Assembly (NCBI GenBank): GCA_903772945.1
Contig: CAICTM010001780.1
Span: 1-22,753, forward strand
Length of the DNA: 22,753 bases
Origin: Seminavis robusta
Taxonomy: Eukaryota > Bacillariophyta > Bacillariophyceae > Naviculales > Naviculaceae
Direction of reading: 5' to 3'
The stretch's first letter is position 1; each line of letters starts with the position of its first letter. Below, piece after piece: positions 1-8,851 of the stretch. The position numbers and the translations under genes are program-made. The notes below the pieces were generated by a model. The model made no database searches, was not told where the DNA came from, and was given only the letters and a program-made list of their open reading frames with translations.

Positions 1-2
1 CA

Positions 3-152
3 GAGAGAGATCTGGAGGAAGTCAAGGGAGATGCCGCTTTTCTTCTGCTTCCGAACAAGGCAGAAGAAGCGGCGGGAGAGGATGTAAAGCCATTCACAGC
101 TACTGCAGAGAGCTGCAGCAGTGCAACGAGAGAAACGATTCTCATGGTTTAG
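3..152 (+). CDS. Possible 3' end of an unidentified protein-coding gene (partial)
   Basis: A reading frame enters from the left edge and stays open for 49 codons to a TAG at 150-152. The encoded tail is hydrophilic and acidic near its start (ERDLEEVKGDAAFLLLPNKA...), ending in a Ser/Thr-rich stretch with TRETILMV before the stop. The composition looks more protein-like than the other two plus frames, one of which is also open. No family is recognisable from so short a piece, and the window edge hides the rest. It could be a chance open frame. Confidence 0.35.
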   Translation, partial: ERDLEEVKGDAAFLLLPNKAEEAAGEDVKPFTATAESCSSATRETILMV

Positions 153-1078
153 TACTATTCGGATCAAACGAGAAAATAATGTGGTATTTGGCTGGTGTTG
201 GCTTTTTCTTCAAGGATAAAGGCGCTGGTTTCCTTCTCAATCGTGGATTGTGCTGCCCTGTTTGCCATTGGGTCGCCACATGCAAGCTGGAGATTCTCGC
301 GTCACGCCGTATTGAAGAGTAAGCGAGCATTCCCATTTGCTGTCTTTTGTCAACGTCAAACAGCAATGTGATGCAACACGTTGGTAACAGTGTGGTGGTA
401 GTATACACATCCGGCAGAATAACGGTAAAACACGTCAGTGACGTTAAAAAAGACCTGACTCACCTCCTTAATTAACACCGTTGAGCTGTAATATTTTGCA
501 CCGTCACCAAAGCACCTAGCCTACCGGTACTTGGTGGTTGAGCCGAAGGACTTGGATCTGTCTTTCAACTCCACCTTGCTACCCACCAAGTAAGTGATCT
601 CAGTGATCTCATGATAAGCTTCCACTGCTCCATTTGGGATGTCCCTGCCTTTTGCATCACAGGTGGCCTACTGTGCCCAGGTTGCCCTGGCTCGCTCACA
701 CAATAATCAAGTCATCATTTAGTTCATTCTGCTACAGTGCTTGGATAGTGCCACTCGTTGGTCTGGCTATGTGATTCCCGGTCAGCAAAAACCAAGAGAG
801 AAAAGGTCATGCTTTCACTAATGGCTTAGCTACATCTTGACACAAAGTCAATCCTGCAAGTATGAGTATGATCCAATCATAGCATGGATTCCAAAATGGC
901 AAGGCACTCTTCAAACTTGCCAAAGCACCATCAAAGTTACCTACCGTATCTTCCACAGAATTCTTGCCACCTCAGGATGATTCCTGATTGTGGCTATACT
1001 AAACACGAAAGAGAGCCAAACAATTATTACGGGTCTATTATTTAAAAAGTAGAAGCAGTTGGCAAACAAACCACAGAA
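153..1078. other. Intergenic stretch without a supported gene
   Basis: No coding region is supported here. One TACCGGTA palindrome lies at 522-529. On the minus strand a frame of about 46 codons between roughly 523 and 657 reads like a protein (it contains TYLVGSKVELKDRSK), but it has no start codon or recognised family and is bounded by stops, so it is not called as a gene. An 88-codon minus frame at 142-408 has low-complexity composition and no family features. Confidence 0.5.
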
Positions 1079-2207
1079 TCAAGTTTGCTGCATTTTCACG
1101 TTGACAACTTCAATGTGTTGAAGGCAGCCCTTGGTGTTGGGATCGTCAATTCCCCACACTGGCTCCCCAATGACAAGGCACTCCTGAAGTTTCAGCAAGG
1201 CTCCAGAATAGTCACCCATGCTATATAAAACACAGCCAATGTTGTGATAGGACTATGCTGTATCAGGATGATTCATTCCCACCACAGACAATCTAATGCC
1301 AAGAGCCTCTATATGGTTTGCCAGAGCAACTTCATCATCCCCCATCGCATGAGAGTAGAACCAATCTTGTTGTATGTGGTTGCCACTGAGGGGTGATTCT
1401 TTGCCCAATACAGCCTCTTGAATGGCAAGAGCATCATCATACTTTGCCAAAGCACCTTCAATTGGTCACCCATCTTAATGAGAACAACCCGGAATTGTTG
1501 TAGGGTGGGGTTTTGCAACATCAGGATGATCTGCCCAATGCTGACAGTCTAATGGCAAGCGCTTCCTCCTCATGACTTGCCAAAGCACTTCATTGTCCAC
1601 CCATCGTCCATCCAGAACAGCACCTATATTGTTGTAGGTGGTTGCCACTTAGGGATGATTCTTGCCCAATGCTGATTCTTCAATCGCAAGAGCTTCCTCA
1701 TACTTTGACCAAGCACCTTCATAGTCACCCATTTTATTCAGAACAGAACCAATGTTGTGGAAGGTGGTCGCCACATCAGGATGATTCTTGCCCAATAATG
1801 ACAATTCAATGGCAAGGGCTTCCTTGTACTTGGACAAAGCTCATTCATAGTCACCCTTGCCCTGAAGCACAAGCCAACATTGCGGTAACTGTCTGCTGTT
1901 TCTCTTTGATTCTCACCCAACACAGTCTCACAAATTCCAGAGCAGTCCGGTGGAGTTTCATGGCTGCATCATGCTTCCCCATTGCGTCCCATAGAGATAA
2001 ACCCCAATTGGTTGCAAGCCAAAATCCACATAGTCTTGTTGTTGGTGTTTCTCTGGTTCCAACGAAGCTGAGTGAGGACACCATGTATCCATCCACGCAA
2101 CAATCATTGACTCGATTGTTGAGCACGAGTACCAACATCAGATTTACTTGGCCGACTAGCGCACGACGCTTTGCATTTCTCAACTTTTGTGTTGCCAAGT
2201 GTCTCAT
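1079..2207 (-). pseudogene. Decayed kinesin-light-chain-type TPR repeat gene
   Basis: Minus-strand translation gives repeated 42-residue TPR units with the kinesin-light-chain signature: a Y-x-x-A-L-x-x-x-E-x-x-L-G-x-x-H-P core followed by V-A-T-T-x-x-N-I-G. The clearest stretch lies at 1649-1837 (KYKEALAIELSLLGKNHPDV). The repeats hop between frames: one segment is readable at 1738-1923, another at 1309-1521 and a third at 1253-1450. An in-frame TAG at 1250-1252 interrupts the last repeat, which otherwise runs on to a TGA at 1079-1081. The upstream part (about 1925-2207) still shows a degenerate unit (MGKHDAAMKLHRTALEF). Several frameshifts and at least two stops leave no intact protein. Intact relatives act as protein-protein interaction scaffolds. 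The exact 5' limit is uncertain. Confidence 0.8.
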
Positions 2208-2667
2208 AGGAGCATTAATCCTCTCATTGTCTGAATGACTTCCACTCTAGGATTCCTTCTCCTTGGGTGGATGACAATATACCACCTTGCACCCATCTGT
2301 GGTGTGAGCTGTAGAGATTTCATAAATACACCAGATGCGAGTGATGTACACCGGTGCATTCCAGGGGGTCATCGTGGCCAAGAGATGTTTATCTTTTTGA
2401 CTCTTGGGCCAAAGATGGCAAAGAAGTCTACCTTGCTGGCGTTATCATTCCAGACTTGTCTTTGCTCGTTGTTGTCACGCGGATCGATGGATTCACGAGC
2501 CATCAGTGACTGAACCAAAGCAAAAGATCCACCGTTCCCAAAGATCTCATCGGATTTCTCTCCATCACAACATTGACTATGATGACAACCTCAAGGCAGG
2601 GCGACTGGTAAAGCACTATTAAATAGCTAGTTTCTTTCTCATTCTCTATTAAGTCCTGGTATCCATC
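2208..2667. other. Intergenic stretch and 5' leader of the downstream lyase gene
   Basis: Open frames at 2235-2513 and 2404-2622 show no recognisable family and overlap each other, so they are not called. The final 50 bases hold a TAGCTAG motif (2624-2630) and a pyrimidine-rich run before the ATG at 2668, and probably form the core promoter or leader of that gene. Confidence 0.4.
2624..2630 (+). promoter_or_regulatory. TAGCTAG motif upstream of the lyase start
   Basis: TAGCTAG ends 37 nt before the ATG at 2668. The same motif lies 35-45 nt before three other start codons in this window (near 10409, 16387 and 20469), which suggests a leader or transcription-start element. The role is inferred from position only. 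Confidence 0.35.
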
Positions 2668-3726
2668 ATGATTCTACTACCGGTAGTAGTTGTGATACCA
2701 CTACTAGTATCAGGTTTCCTGTTCTCCGTACTTCTTCTATCATGTTCCCTACTGTTACAAGCATCCCTCGTGCAAAGTCTCGCTTCTTCTCATGCTGCTG
2801 GTTGTCCTCCTCCCCAACGCCTCCAAGAATTACTGCAAGCGGAGATGGATGGTACTCGCAGCGTAAGAACCCAATTTTGCTGCCCTGCTGTTAGATGGTT
2901 TGACGCTCGCATGGTGGCCCGTGCTGGTTTTGAAGCTACTTTCATGGCGGGATTTGGTGTTTCGGCCGTCAATGGGTATCCCGACACCCAGTTGGTCTCG
3001 TATGGAGAAATGCAACAATCCGCTCTTCGTGTCGCCGAAGGATTGGCCAGTGCGGCCCTCGAACTTTCTAGCGAACCCATTCCGTGTATTGCCGATGGCG
3101 ACACGGGCTATGGCAATGCCGTCAATGTCAAACGGACGCTGTGGGGCTATGCCCGGGCCGGTATGGCGGGAATGATGATTGAAGATCAAGTGGCACCCAA
3201 ACGATGTGGTCATGTGGCAGGAAAATCCACCGTGTCGCGACCAGAAGCCATGCAACGGGTCCGAGCGGCCTGTAATGCCCGCGATGAATACAGCGCTCAA
3301 TATGGAGCAACAGCAGGTCCCTTGATATTGGCACGGACCGATGCCGCCAGCACGGACAGTTTCCAAGAAGCCATTGATCGATGTTTGGCTTTTTTGGATG
3401 CCGGTGCCGACATGACCTTTTTGGAAGCTCCCACTTCCGTGCAGGAAATGCAAGAGTACTGTCGATTGGTACCCGGTCCCAAATTGGCCAACATGTTGGA
3501 ACAGGGTTCCACACCCATCTTGCCACCGGCACAACTCAAGGAAATGGGATATACCATGGCGGCGTATCCATTGACATTACTGTCGGCATCCGTGCAGGCC
3601 ATGCAAGAATCACTGGATCGGATCCAACAGGGAACACCCACAGATGATATCATTGCGACGTTTGCACACACCAAGGATGTGGTGGGATTCACGCAGTATG
3701 CCAAAGAAGAAGACCGGTATAAATAA
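2668..3726 (+). CDS. Isocitrate lyase/PEP mutase superfamily protein
   Basis: A 352-residue intact frame starting at the first ATG. Residues 3-35 are strongly hydrophobic and look like a signal peptide or signal anchor. The rest is a complete ICL/PEP-mutase barrel: ADGDTGYGN at 142-150 (metal-binding Asp region), IEDQVAPKRCGH at 171-182 with the lyase-type Cys180, ARTDA at 222-226, and the C-terminal AYPLTLLSAS segment. KRCGH is typical of the branch that includes 2-methylisocitrate lyase and the plant carboxyvinyl-carboxyphosphonate phosphorylmutase-like/petal-death proteins, and argues against a true PEP mutase. Known members break or form C-C or C-P bonds of small oxo-acids (methylisocitrate, oxaloacetate, alkyl malates); the substrate here cannot be told. 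The leader implies ER or plastid routing, but no clear ASAFAP-like plastid motif is visible. An AATAAA overlaps the stop codon. It converges on the NDUFS7 gene. Confidence 0.9.
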   Translation: MILLPVVVVIPLLVSGFLFSVLLLSCSLLLQASLVQSLASSHAAGCPPPQRLQELLQAEMDGTRSVRTQFCCPAVRWFDARMVARAGFEATFMAGFGVSAVNGYPDTQLVSYGEMQQSALRVAEGLASAALELSSEPIPCIADGDTGYGNAVNVKRTLWGYARAGMAGMMIEDQVAPKRCGHVAGKSTVSRPEAMQRVRAACNARDEYSAQYGATAGPLILARTDAASTDSFQEAIDRCLAFLDAGADMTFLEAPTSVQEMQEYCRLVPGPKLANMLEQGSTPILPPAQLKEMGYTMAAYPLTLLSASVQAMQESLDRIQQGTPTDDIIATFAHTKDVVGFTQYAKEEDRYK

Positions 3727-4346
3727 AGACATGCACTCATAATAGATCCTATACCGTAGCTATTTTAAAAAAACCAAACGGCAATGATAGTGTTGCGCTC
3801 TGTCACGTGAGACATTGATACTGCCGAGGGCCCAGCAAACATTACATGTACCGGTAGAGTTTGATGATCCGCCATAGCGTAGTCAAAGCAAGTACTGGCT
3901 GGTAGATGGCAATGTGCAGCTGTTTGAGGCAGGGTTTTACCTACCGTGCATACCCCTGCACCATTCGAATTAACTTCAGAAGTACACGAAATGGATGTAC
4001 CGGTATCTTTCCACACCGAGTCGAGTCGAGTCACCCAAAAATAAAACCCCTCTTGTCTGACACAGGACGGCAAGCCAGCATTCCAAAAACAGACGCCTCT
4101 ACAATGGATTAGGAGCTACATTGCTGAAGCGAAGCGTCTGCATCGGATAAAAGACGCTTAGTAAGTATGTATTTTGCTAGCTAGCTGCCGGGATACGAGT
4201 AGGTTGCATCACAGGGCGTCGTCCTATTGCAATGAGGCAGAGCTATTACAAGTAAGTAGTATTCCGGAATTGAGTTTTACGGACGAAAAATAACATTTTT
4301 TCGGATTTAGATCTACAGAAAATCAATCAAGGGAAGAGTATGGTAG
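3727..4346. other. Intergenic region between convergent genes
   Basis: This region contains the 3' flanks of the lyase (+) and NDUFS7 (-). It holds two TACCGGTA palindromes (3849-3856, 3998-4005), a CTAGCTAG (4177-4184) and a GAGTCGAGTCGAGTC run near 4018. Open frames here are short and unrecognised. No RNA gene was seen. Confidence 0.5.
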
Positions 4347-5104
4347 TTACTTTCTCAAACGAAGCAACAATGCCTTGTTTCCCTTGATTTTCTTTTGCAG
4401 CTGAATCAATCCATACAAGAGTGCTTCTGCCGTAGGAGGACATCCAGGCACGTAAATATCGACCGGAACGATGCGATCACAGCCTCGAACGACCGAGTAG
4501 GAGTAATGATAGTATCCGCCTCCATTGGCACAAGATCCCATGGACAGCACCCAACGAGGCTCGGGCATTTGATCGTAGACCTTTCTCAAGGCGGGCGCCA
4601 TCTTGTTGGTGAGAGTTCCCGCGACAATCATAACGTCGGATTGACGAGGAGATGCTCGAAAGACCATTCCAAATCGATCCATATCGTAACGAGACGCCGC
4701 GGCGTGCATCATCTCCACGGCACAACACGCCAAACCAAACGTCATGGGCCACACGGACCCCTTGCGAGCCCAATTCACCAAATCGTCTACACGAGAAATC
4801 GCGTACTCCACATTGTCCTGAACGGGGACAGCAGATCCTCCTCCTGTCATGGGAGTCACTTCGTCAAGAGTGCCCAACTGAAGTAATTTGACGAAAGAAG
4901 AAACACAGGATATCATCCGATCGATGAGCTACATGCATGTCGAACCAAAAGATCTCTTGGACAGTAATTTCACGACTGACTTACCGCAGAAGTCCTCGAC
5001 TGCGCTCCACCTGCCATGGTCCTCAGGGAGCCATTGAGCTTGCAGGGGGCACCGTTGGCCCTGGCAACCACTCCACCGGCACGAAGAAGAGACGTCCTGA
5101 ACAT
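4347..5104 (-). CDS. NDUFS7: NADH:ubiquinone oxidoreductase (complex I) subunit NDUFS7/PSST/NuoB, two exons
   Basis: This subunit carries iron-sulfur cluster N2 and passes electrons to ubiquinone in mitochondrial complex I. Exon 1 is 5104-4985 (40 codons), the intron is 4984-4878 (GTAAGT...CAG, 107 bp, phase 0) and exon 2 is 4877-4347. The spliced protein has 216 residues, normal for the family. Residues 1-40 are rich in Arg and Ala with almost no acidic residues, a mitochondrial presequence. The N2 ligands are all present: the tandem pair Cys91-Cys92 in [11 protein letters not shown], Cys156 in [11 protein letters not shown] and Cys186 in [12 protein letters not shown]. Without the intron the second exon could be read from an in-frame ATG at 4916, but that adds an unrelated leader made of intron sequence. 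The intron lies at the presequence/mature-domain junction. Confidence 0.95.
4878..4984 (-). other. Intron of NDUFS7
   Basis: A 107-bp GT..AG intron with a strong donor (GTAAGT) and an acceptor preceded by a pyrimidine-biased stretch ending TTACTTCAG. Removal in phase 0 joins the presequence exon to the conserved NuoB domain. The boundaries are inferred from protein homology and splice consensus. Confidence 0.85.
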
Positions 5105-5210
5105 GGTGTCGGCTGTGGTGGTGATTGTGATGTAAGCGAGGGTGTTGTTGCGTTGTTGCTGCTGCTGAGTCCTGTTTTGAACTAATGTGCGGCCTTCTAA
5201 AAGTCGACTG

Positions 5211-5264
5211 ACTCACTTGTCAAGTGACTCGACTGAGTTGAGTCGAGTCACTTGACAAGTGAGT
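5211..5264. repeat. Perfect 24-bp inverted repeat with 6-bp loop, nested palindromes
   Basis: The left arm (5211-5234) and right arm (5241-5264) are exact reverse complements around the spacer GAGTTG. Each arm itself contains an inner palindrome, CACTTG and CAAGTG flanking a single base. A single strand could fold as one long hairpin or as two small ones. It lies 107 bp upstream of the NDUFS7 start codon. Confidence 0.9.
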
Positions 5265-5274
5265 TTAGTCAAAG

Positions 5275-5297
5275 CGAATCGAATCGAATCGAATCGA
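5275..5297. repeat. (CGAAT)n pentamer microsatellite
   Basis: Four consecutive CGAAT units plus flanking partial units. The reverse-complement pentamer (GATTC) recurs at about 18577-18593. Confidence 0.85.
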
Positions 5298-6384
5298 AAG
5301 ACAGTCACTTGTAGCCCATTGAATCGCGATGATGCCGTCACAAGCCAATCGTTTGCATTTCGTCAAGCACTGGACTGGTTTGGTTCAGGGCGAACTTCCA
5401 AAGAGTGTAGACTCTCCATATTGCTGGCATCTCTTTCATCAACCATTAAAGACTGTAAAGACCGGCCTAAGGTCCCGAAACAGCGATACATTGCTAGTGG
5501 TTGCAATGGATTGAAGAAGCAGTCCCCACCGGTTCTTTTGGCTGCTTCTTTTAATCAATAATTGTGTGGTCGAGCAGCAGCCATGGCAAGAAAAAGACCC
5601 AAAAGACAAGAGGTTTTGTGGCGTGGGGACCCACTGACCCCAAAGGATCAAGATGAACAGCCATAGCCGCGGACAGCTGGTAGCTCTGGCCCATCCTTCC
5701 TGCATCCTGGTTACCGGGTGGTACCTTTGTCCGGTCAGCCAGCTTTGGATGCCAGATAGATGCGGTAAAACTGATTTCTCAATTTCTCATCTAATTGGAC
5801 TATCCAGACCAAAATGTATGTAAACTCACCGCAACCACACCAACAGATGAATGTTTACCATCATTATTGCATGCCTCGTCGCCTCGTCGTGGTGTTGCCG
5901 AATATGGAGCAAGCTTAATTAACAAAACGACCCCAATGACCAATGACTGCTCGGTTCGATCGAGGTTCGAGGTACAATGTACATGTCTGTTCGTAGTAGC
6001 TGGCGCACCCCATATTTCATATTCCCCCTTTTCGTTGAACGAACTAACTATTAGTACCAGGTATGCAAGGAAGCTTGCACTGACTGAGTCACTCCCCCAA
6101 ACTGTGGGGTAAGTCATCCATGAAAGGCACAAAGGGCGTCACCAACCCTGGGAAGGTCATAACTGACATAAGTGATGGAAACGATGCCTAGACTCAAAGG
6201 ACTGAGAAGATTTAACAGAAGCCCTTTTTCAAAGTTTCACCGCTCAAACCGCTAACGGAAAGAAAGCGGCTCGATAAGTAAAGTAGTACTCGAGTAGTGC
6301 CAACCGGTGGAAGTGTACCCTTAACAATTTTGTTTTTTTGAACTGTGGAAGTGTTTGGTGCGTCTTCCCGCTTTAGTGGTGACT

Positions 6385-6511
6385 CACCTCTCAAGCAACG
6401 CTCGAAAAGTGCCATCCAGTGGAAATGCACCTCTCAACAACGCTCGAAAAGTGCCATCCGTGGAAATGCACCTCTCAAGCAACGCTCGAAAAGTGCCATC
6501 CGGTGGAAATG
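6385..6511. repeat. Three tandem copies of a 41-43 bp unit
   Basis: Copies run 6385-6427, 6428-6468 and 6469-6511. Each begins CACCTCTCAA and contains AACGCTCGAAAAGTGCCATC and GTGGAAATG. The lengths 43, 41 and 43 are not multiples of three, so the frames that cross the array are not coding. Diverged traces occur at about 6240-6310. The array ends about 200 bp before the start codon of the next gene. Confidence 0.9.
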
Positions 6512-6712
6512 CTGCTATCTTCTTTGGACTTGGAACCTTGGAGAAAAGTGGTGCATCTTCCTCCGCTAAGAAGAAGAGATCAAGAGAAGCAACCACAAAC
6601 TTACAAAAAGCAAAACATCGAAGCTAAGAACAACAAACTAACTACTATCATATTCTGATCTACTCACTCGACTTGGCACTTGATTGAATCTACCTTATTA
6701 CAACCAACGAAG

Positions 6713-8851
6713 ATGACGACGGAACGCAACAGCAATGTCACCAGGCCGGTCATTTTGGCCTTTGTCCTCGGTTGCTTGGGGGGTTGGGTTCTCTCCACTC
6801 TCGGCGGCCATGGCGGTGCAATTCTTGGACCGCCATTCTCCGCCATGAGCTTGTCGGGCATGCCACCCGATGATGACTTTGCCATGATGGACGACAACGA
6901 CGACTCGTTGCACAACGATGATGACTTGTCGGAGACAGGGTTGCCTGAGGCTGCCCACAGGAGGTTGGGCAGTAATCCGTTTACTAAATTTAAGAGGGAG
7001 ATCAGTGGCCTGAAAAATACGGTCAATGACCTGGAAAGCAAAGTCAGAGACAAGACGAATGAGGTCACCAAATGGCAGGGTTACTATAATAACATGAAAC
7101 ACTGGTACGAGGAGAAGAAGAGGCAATACGATGCTGCCGCAAGCCAGGTCCGCAATTTGAACAGTCAACTCTCAAGTGTCCGAAGCCAGCTCACCAGTAA
7201 AACGAATCAACTCAACAGTGCTACTAAGTCGCTTTCAAGTGTTCGAAGCCAGCTCACCAGTAAAACGAATCAACTCAACAGTGCTACTAAGTCGCTTTCA
7301 AGTGTTCGAAGCCAGCTCACCAGTAAAACGACTCAATTTACAAACCTCGTGAAAAAGGTGGACGATTTGCCAGATAAACTATACGATGAGATTGTGAAGC
7401 CCATTGAGGATAGTGTCATGGCAGCCAAACAGAGCCTTGGAGACATTGATTCAGTGGCCAATTCCGTTGCTCAGAGCACTGCAGATGCCCTCCGACAATT
7501 GAACTTTCTACCCAATAATGCAGAGGATCTTGCCGCTGAACTGGGATCGACCTTGTTGAAGTTCGCGAAAGACAACCTCTGTGTCCCTTATGATTGCGTT
7601 GCCGGTGCGGCAGGGTTGGAACTTACAGGAATCAAGCTGTACGAGTCAGACCGAGCTTCCTTGACAACTTCTGTTTACCCAACCACATGCATGGAGATTG
7701 CTGATGTGGCCTTTGATTTTGACAAACTTGGCAGTTTCTTGACTGACATTGGTGAAATCGTTGCCCCAGATAAGATTTTCACTGAAGTGGAAGAGTGGTT
7801 GACAACCGAGATGGGCAAAATTCTTGTGCCCTCTGGTCAGATCAAGATCAACGTTGACGAAATTGAGAATCTTGCCGGCAAAATTGTCAACGAAGTCTCC
7901 AACCTTGGTACGAGAAGGCAACTAGCAGTGATAACTGACAATGGAGAACATCAAGCTGTCACTATGGAAGAAGTTTCTGCTATGGCCTATCAAAAGGGGT
8001 TGGACCGTGCGCAAGAATTGTACGGAGAAAAGATTGAGCAGGCTTTCAAGGAGCGCAAGCTTGCTGAAAATGCCATGCAGTATATTGGGTTTGATTCATT
8101 GAAAATCAAGTTTGAACAAAGCTTTGGTCAAACATTCACTCTGAAGACTAAGGACAGAATGGGATATGCTGGAAGTGTGTTTGATGAGTCCATGCACCAG
8201 ACACAGGTCATCCCTGTTCCTGGAACTGCTGGCATGGCAAGAATGGTCCTCAGTGGGTCCATGGAAGCCTCCATGCCATATGCCATGTCAACGGAAGCTG
8301 AATCCAAAGTGAAGTACGGGTACAATGTGGGAGCCACAGTGACTATCGATCTGGTTAACCTTGAGATAGAAACTGAAACAGATATTTCGCAGGAGTTCAC
8401 GGTGAACGCCACAGGTGCAGTGTCTGCCGGAATGTCACTAAAGTTTGCGGCATCAGCAAGTATGGCCCTATGCCTAGGTCCAGGCAACAATGCCTGCATC
8501 ACAGTTGTCATTGATGCCAGTCAAGCCTCGGGAGCTGGATTTGATGCATTGGCACAATTCAACCTTGGAGTAGAAACAGAGAAGAAGAAATTGACCACAA
8601 TGTACACTGATGTTCTTGATTATAAGGAGAATGGTCAGCCAGAATGCAATGCGCAAGCGTCCAATGCTGCTGGATATTGGCAATACATCTTGGAACCTTC
8701 AGTTAAGGTTGGAATTCAAGGACCAAGTTGCTGCATCCCAGAGAAGGATACCCTTTACAAATATGACGGCAAGCCCATTGACTTGTTCGGACTTGACCCA
8801 ATTCAAAGTATGTGCTTCGATCCCACTGCTTTCATCGAAGACTTGTTCTAA
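6713..8851 (+). CDS. Membrane-anchored coiled-coil protein of unknown function with RxL motifs
   Basis: 712 residues from the ATG at 6713; an upstream in-frame TTG at 6680 is not a plausible eukaryotic start. Residues 12-30 form one hydrophobic, Gly-rich segment (signal anchor or signal peptide). An Asp-rich stretch follows (about 53-72), then AHRRLGS at 81-87. Residues about 90-215 are predicted coiled coil and contain three near-identical 21-residue repeats (154-174, 175-195, 196-209 partial; core SSVRSQLTSKTNQLNSATK). The remaining 500 residues are a mixed soluble region with a second RRQL (401-404), a Ser/Ala-rich beta-like stretch and scattered cysteines, including a CC pair close to the C-terminus. 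No family is recognised. RxL after an acidic leader resembles the processing motif reported for several diatom biosilica-associated proteins, so an extracellular or silica-vesicle protein is possible; that is inference. Confidence 0.85.
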   Translation: MTTERNSNVTRPVILAFVLGCLGGWVLSTLGGHGGAILGPPFSAMSLSGMPPDDDFAMMDDNDDSLHNDDDLSETGLPEAAHRRLGSNPFTKFKREISGLKNTVNDLESKVRDKTNEVTKWQGYYNNMKHWYEEKKRQYDAAASQVRNLNSQLSSVRSQLTSKTNQLNSATKSLSSVRSQLTSKTNQLNSATKSLSSVRSQLTSKTTQFTNLVKKVDDLPDKLYDEIVKPIEDSVMAAKQSLGDIDSVANSVAQSTADALRQLNFLPNNAEDLAAELGSTLLKFAKDNLCVPYDCVAGAAGLELTGIKLYESDRASLTTSVYPTTCMEIADVAFDFDKLGSFLTDIGEIVAPDKIFTEVEEWLTTEMGKILVPSGQIKINVDEIENLAGKIVNEVSNLGTRRQLAVITDNGEHQAVTMEEVSAMAYQKGLDRAQELYGEKIEQAFKERKLAENAMQYIGFDSLKIKFEQSFGQTFTLKTKDRMGYAGSVFDESMHQTQVIPVPGTAGMARMVLSGSMEASMPYAMSTEAESKVKYGYNVGATVTIDLVNLEIETETDISQEFTVNATGAVSAGMSLKFAASASMALCLGPGNNACITVVIDASQASGAGFDALAQFNLGVETEKKKLTTMYTDVLDYKENGQPECNAQASNAAGYWQYILEPSVKVGIQGPSCCIPEKDTLYKYDGKPIDLFGLDPIQSMCFDPTAFIEDLF
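7172..7333 (+). repeat. 63-bp in-frame tandem repeat inside the coiled-coil gene
   Basis: Copies start at 7172, 7235 and 7298 and begin TCAAGTGTYCGAAGCCAGC. The first two differ at a single base (C/T at the ninth position); the third is partial and diverges after about 35 bp. The near-identity at silent positions points to recent duplication. Each unit adds 21 residues, exactly three heptads, so the coiled-coil register is kept. Confidence 0.95.

Larger units (their letters stand above)
5105..6384. other. Intergenic region between divergent genes
   Basis: This is the upstream region of both NDUFS7 (-) and the 712-residue protein gene (+). It contains the nested palindrome at 5211-5264, the CGAAT pentamer repeat at 5275-5297 and a diverged copy of the 43-bp repeat unit around 6240-6310. 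Open frames of 88-110 codons (5259-5561, 5439-5705, 5795-6112, 5800-6132) show no family features and overlap on opposite strands. Confidence 0.5.

Noticed and set aside
523..657. Minus-strand frame with a GTPase-like VGSKVELKD stretch
   Set aside because: Only about 46 codons, no start, and no second GTPase motif nearby; similarity is too weak.
5259..6132. Open frames of about 90-110 codons between NDUFS7 and the coiled-coil gene
   Set aside because: They overlap on opposite strands, show no conserved motif, and lie in repeat-rich intergenic DNA.
6385..6511. CRISPR-like array
   Set aside because: The copies are directly adjacent with no unique spacers, in a eukaryotic context.
6680..6712. 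Upstream extension of the coiled-coil gene to 6680
   Set aside because: The codon at 6680 is TTG; the first ATG is at 6713 and the protein makes sense from there.
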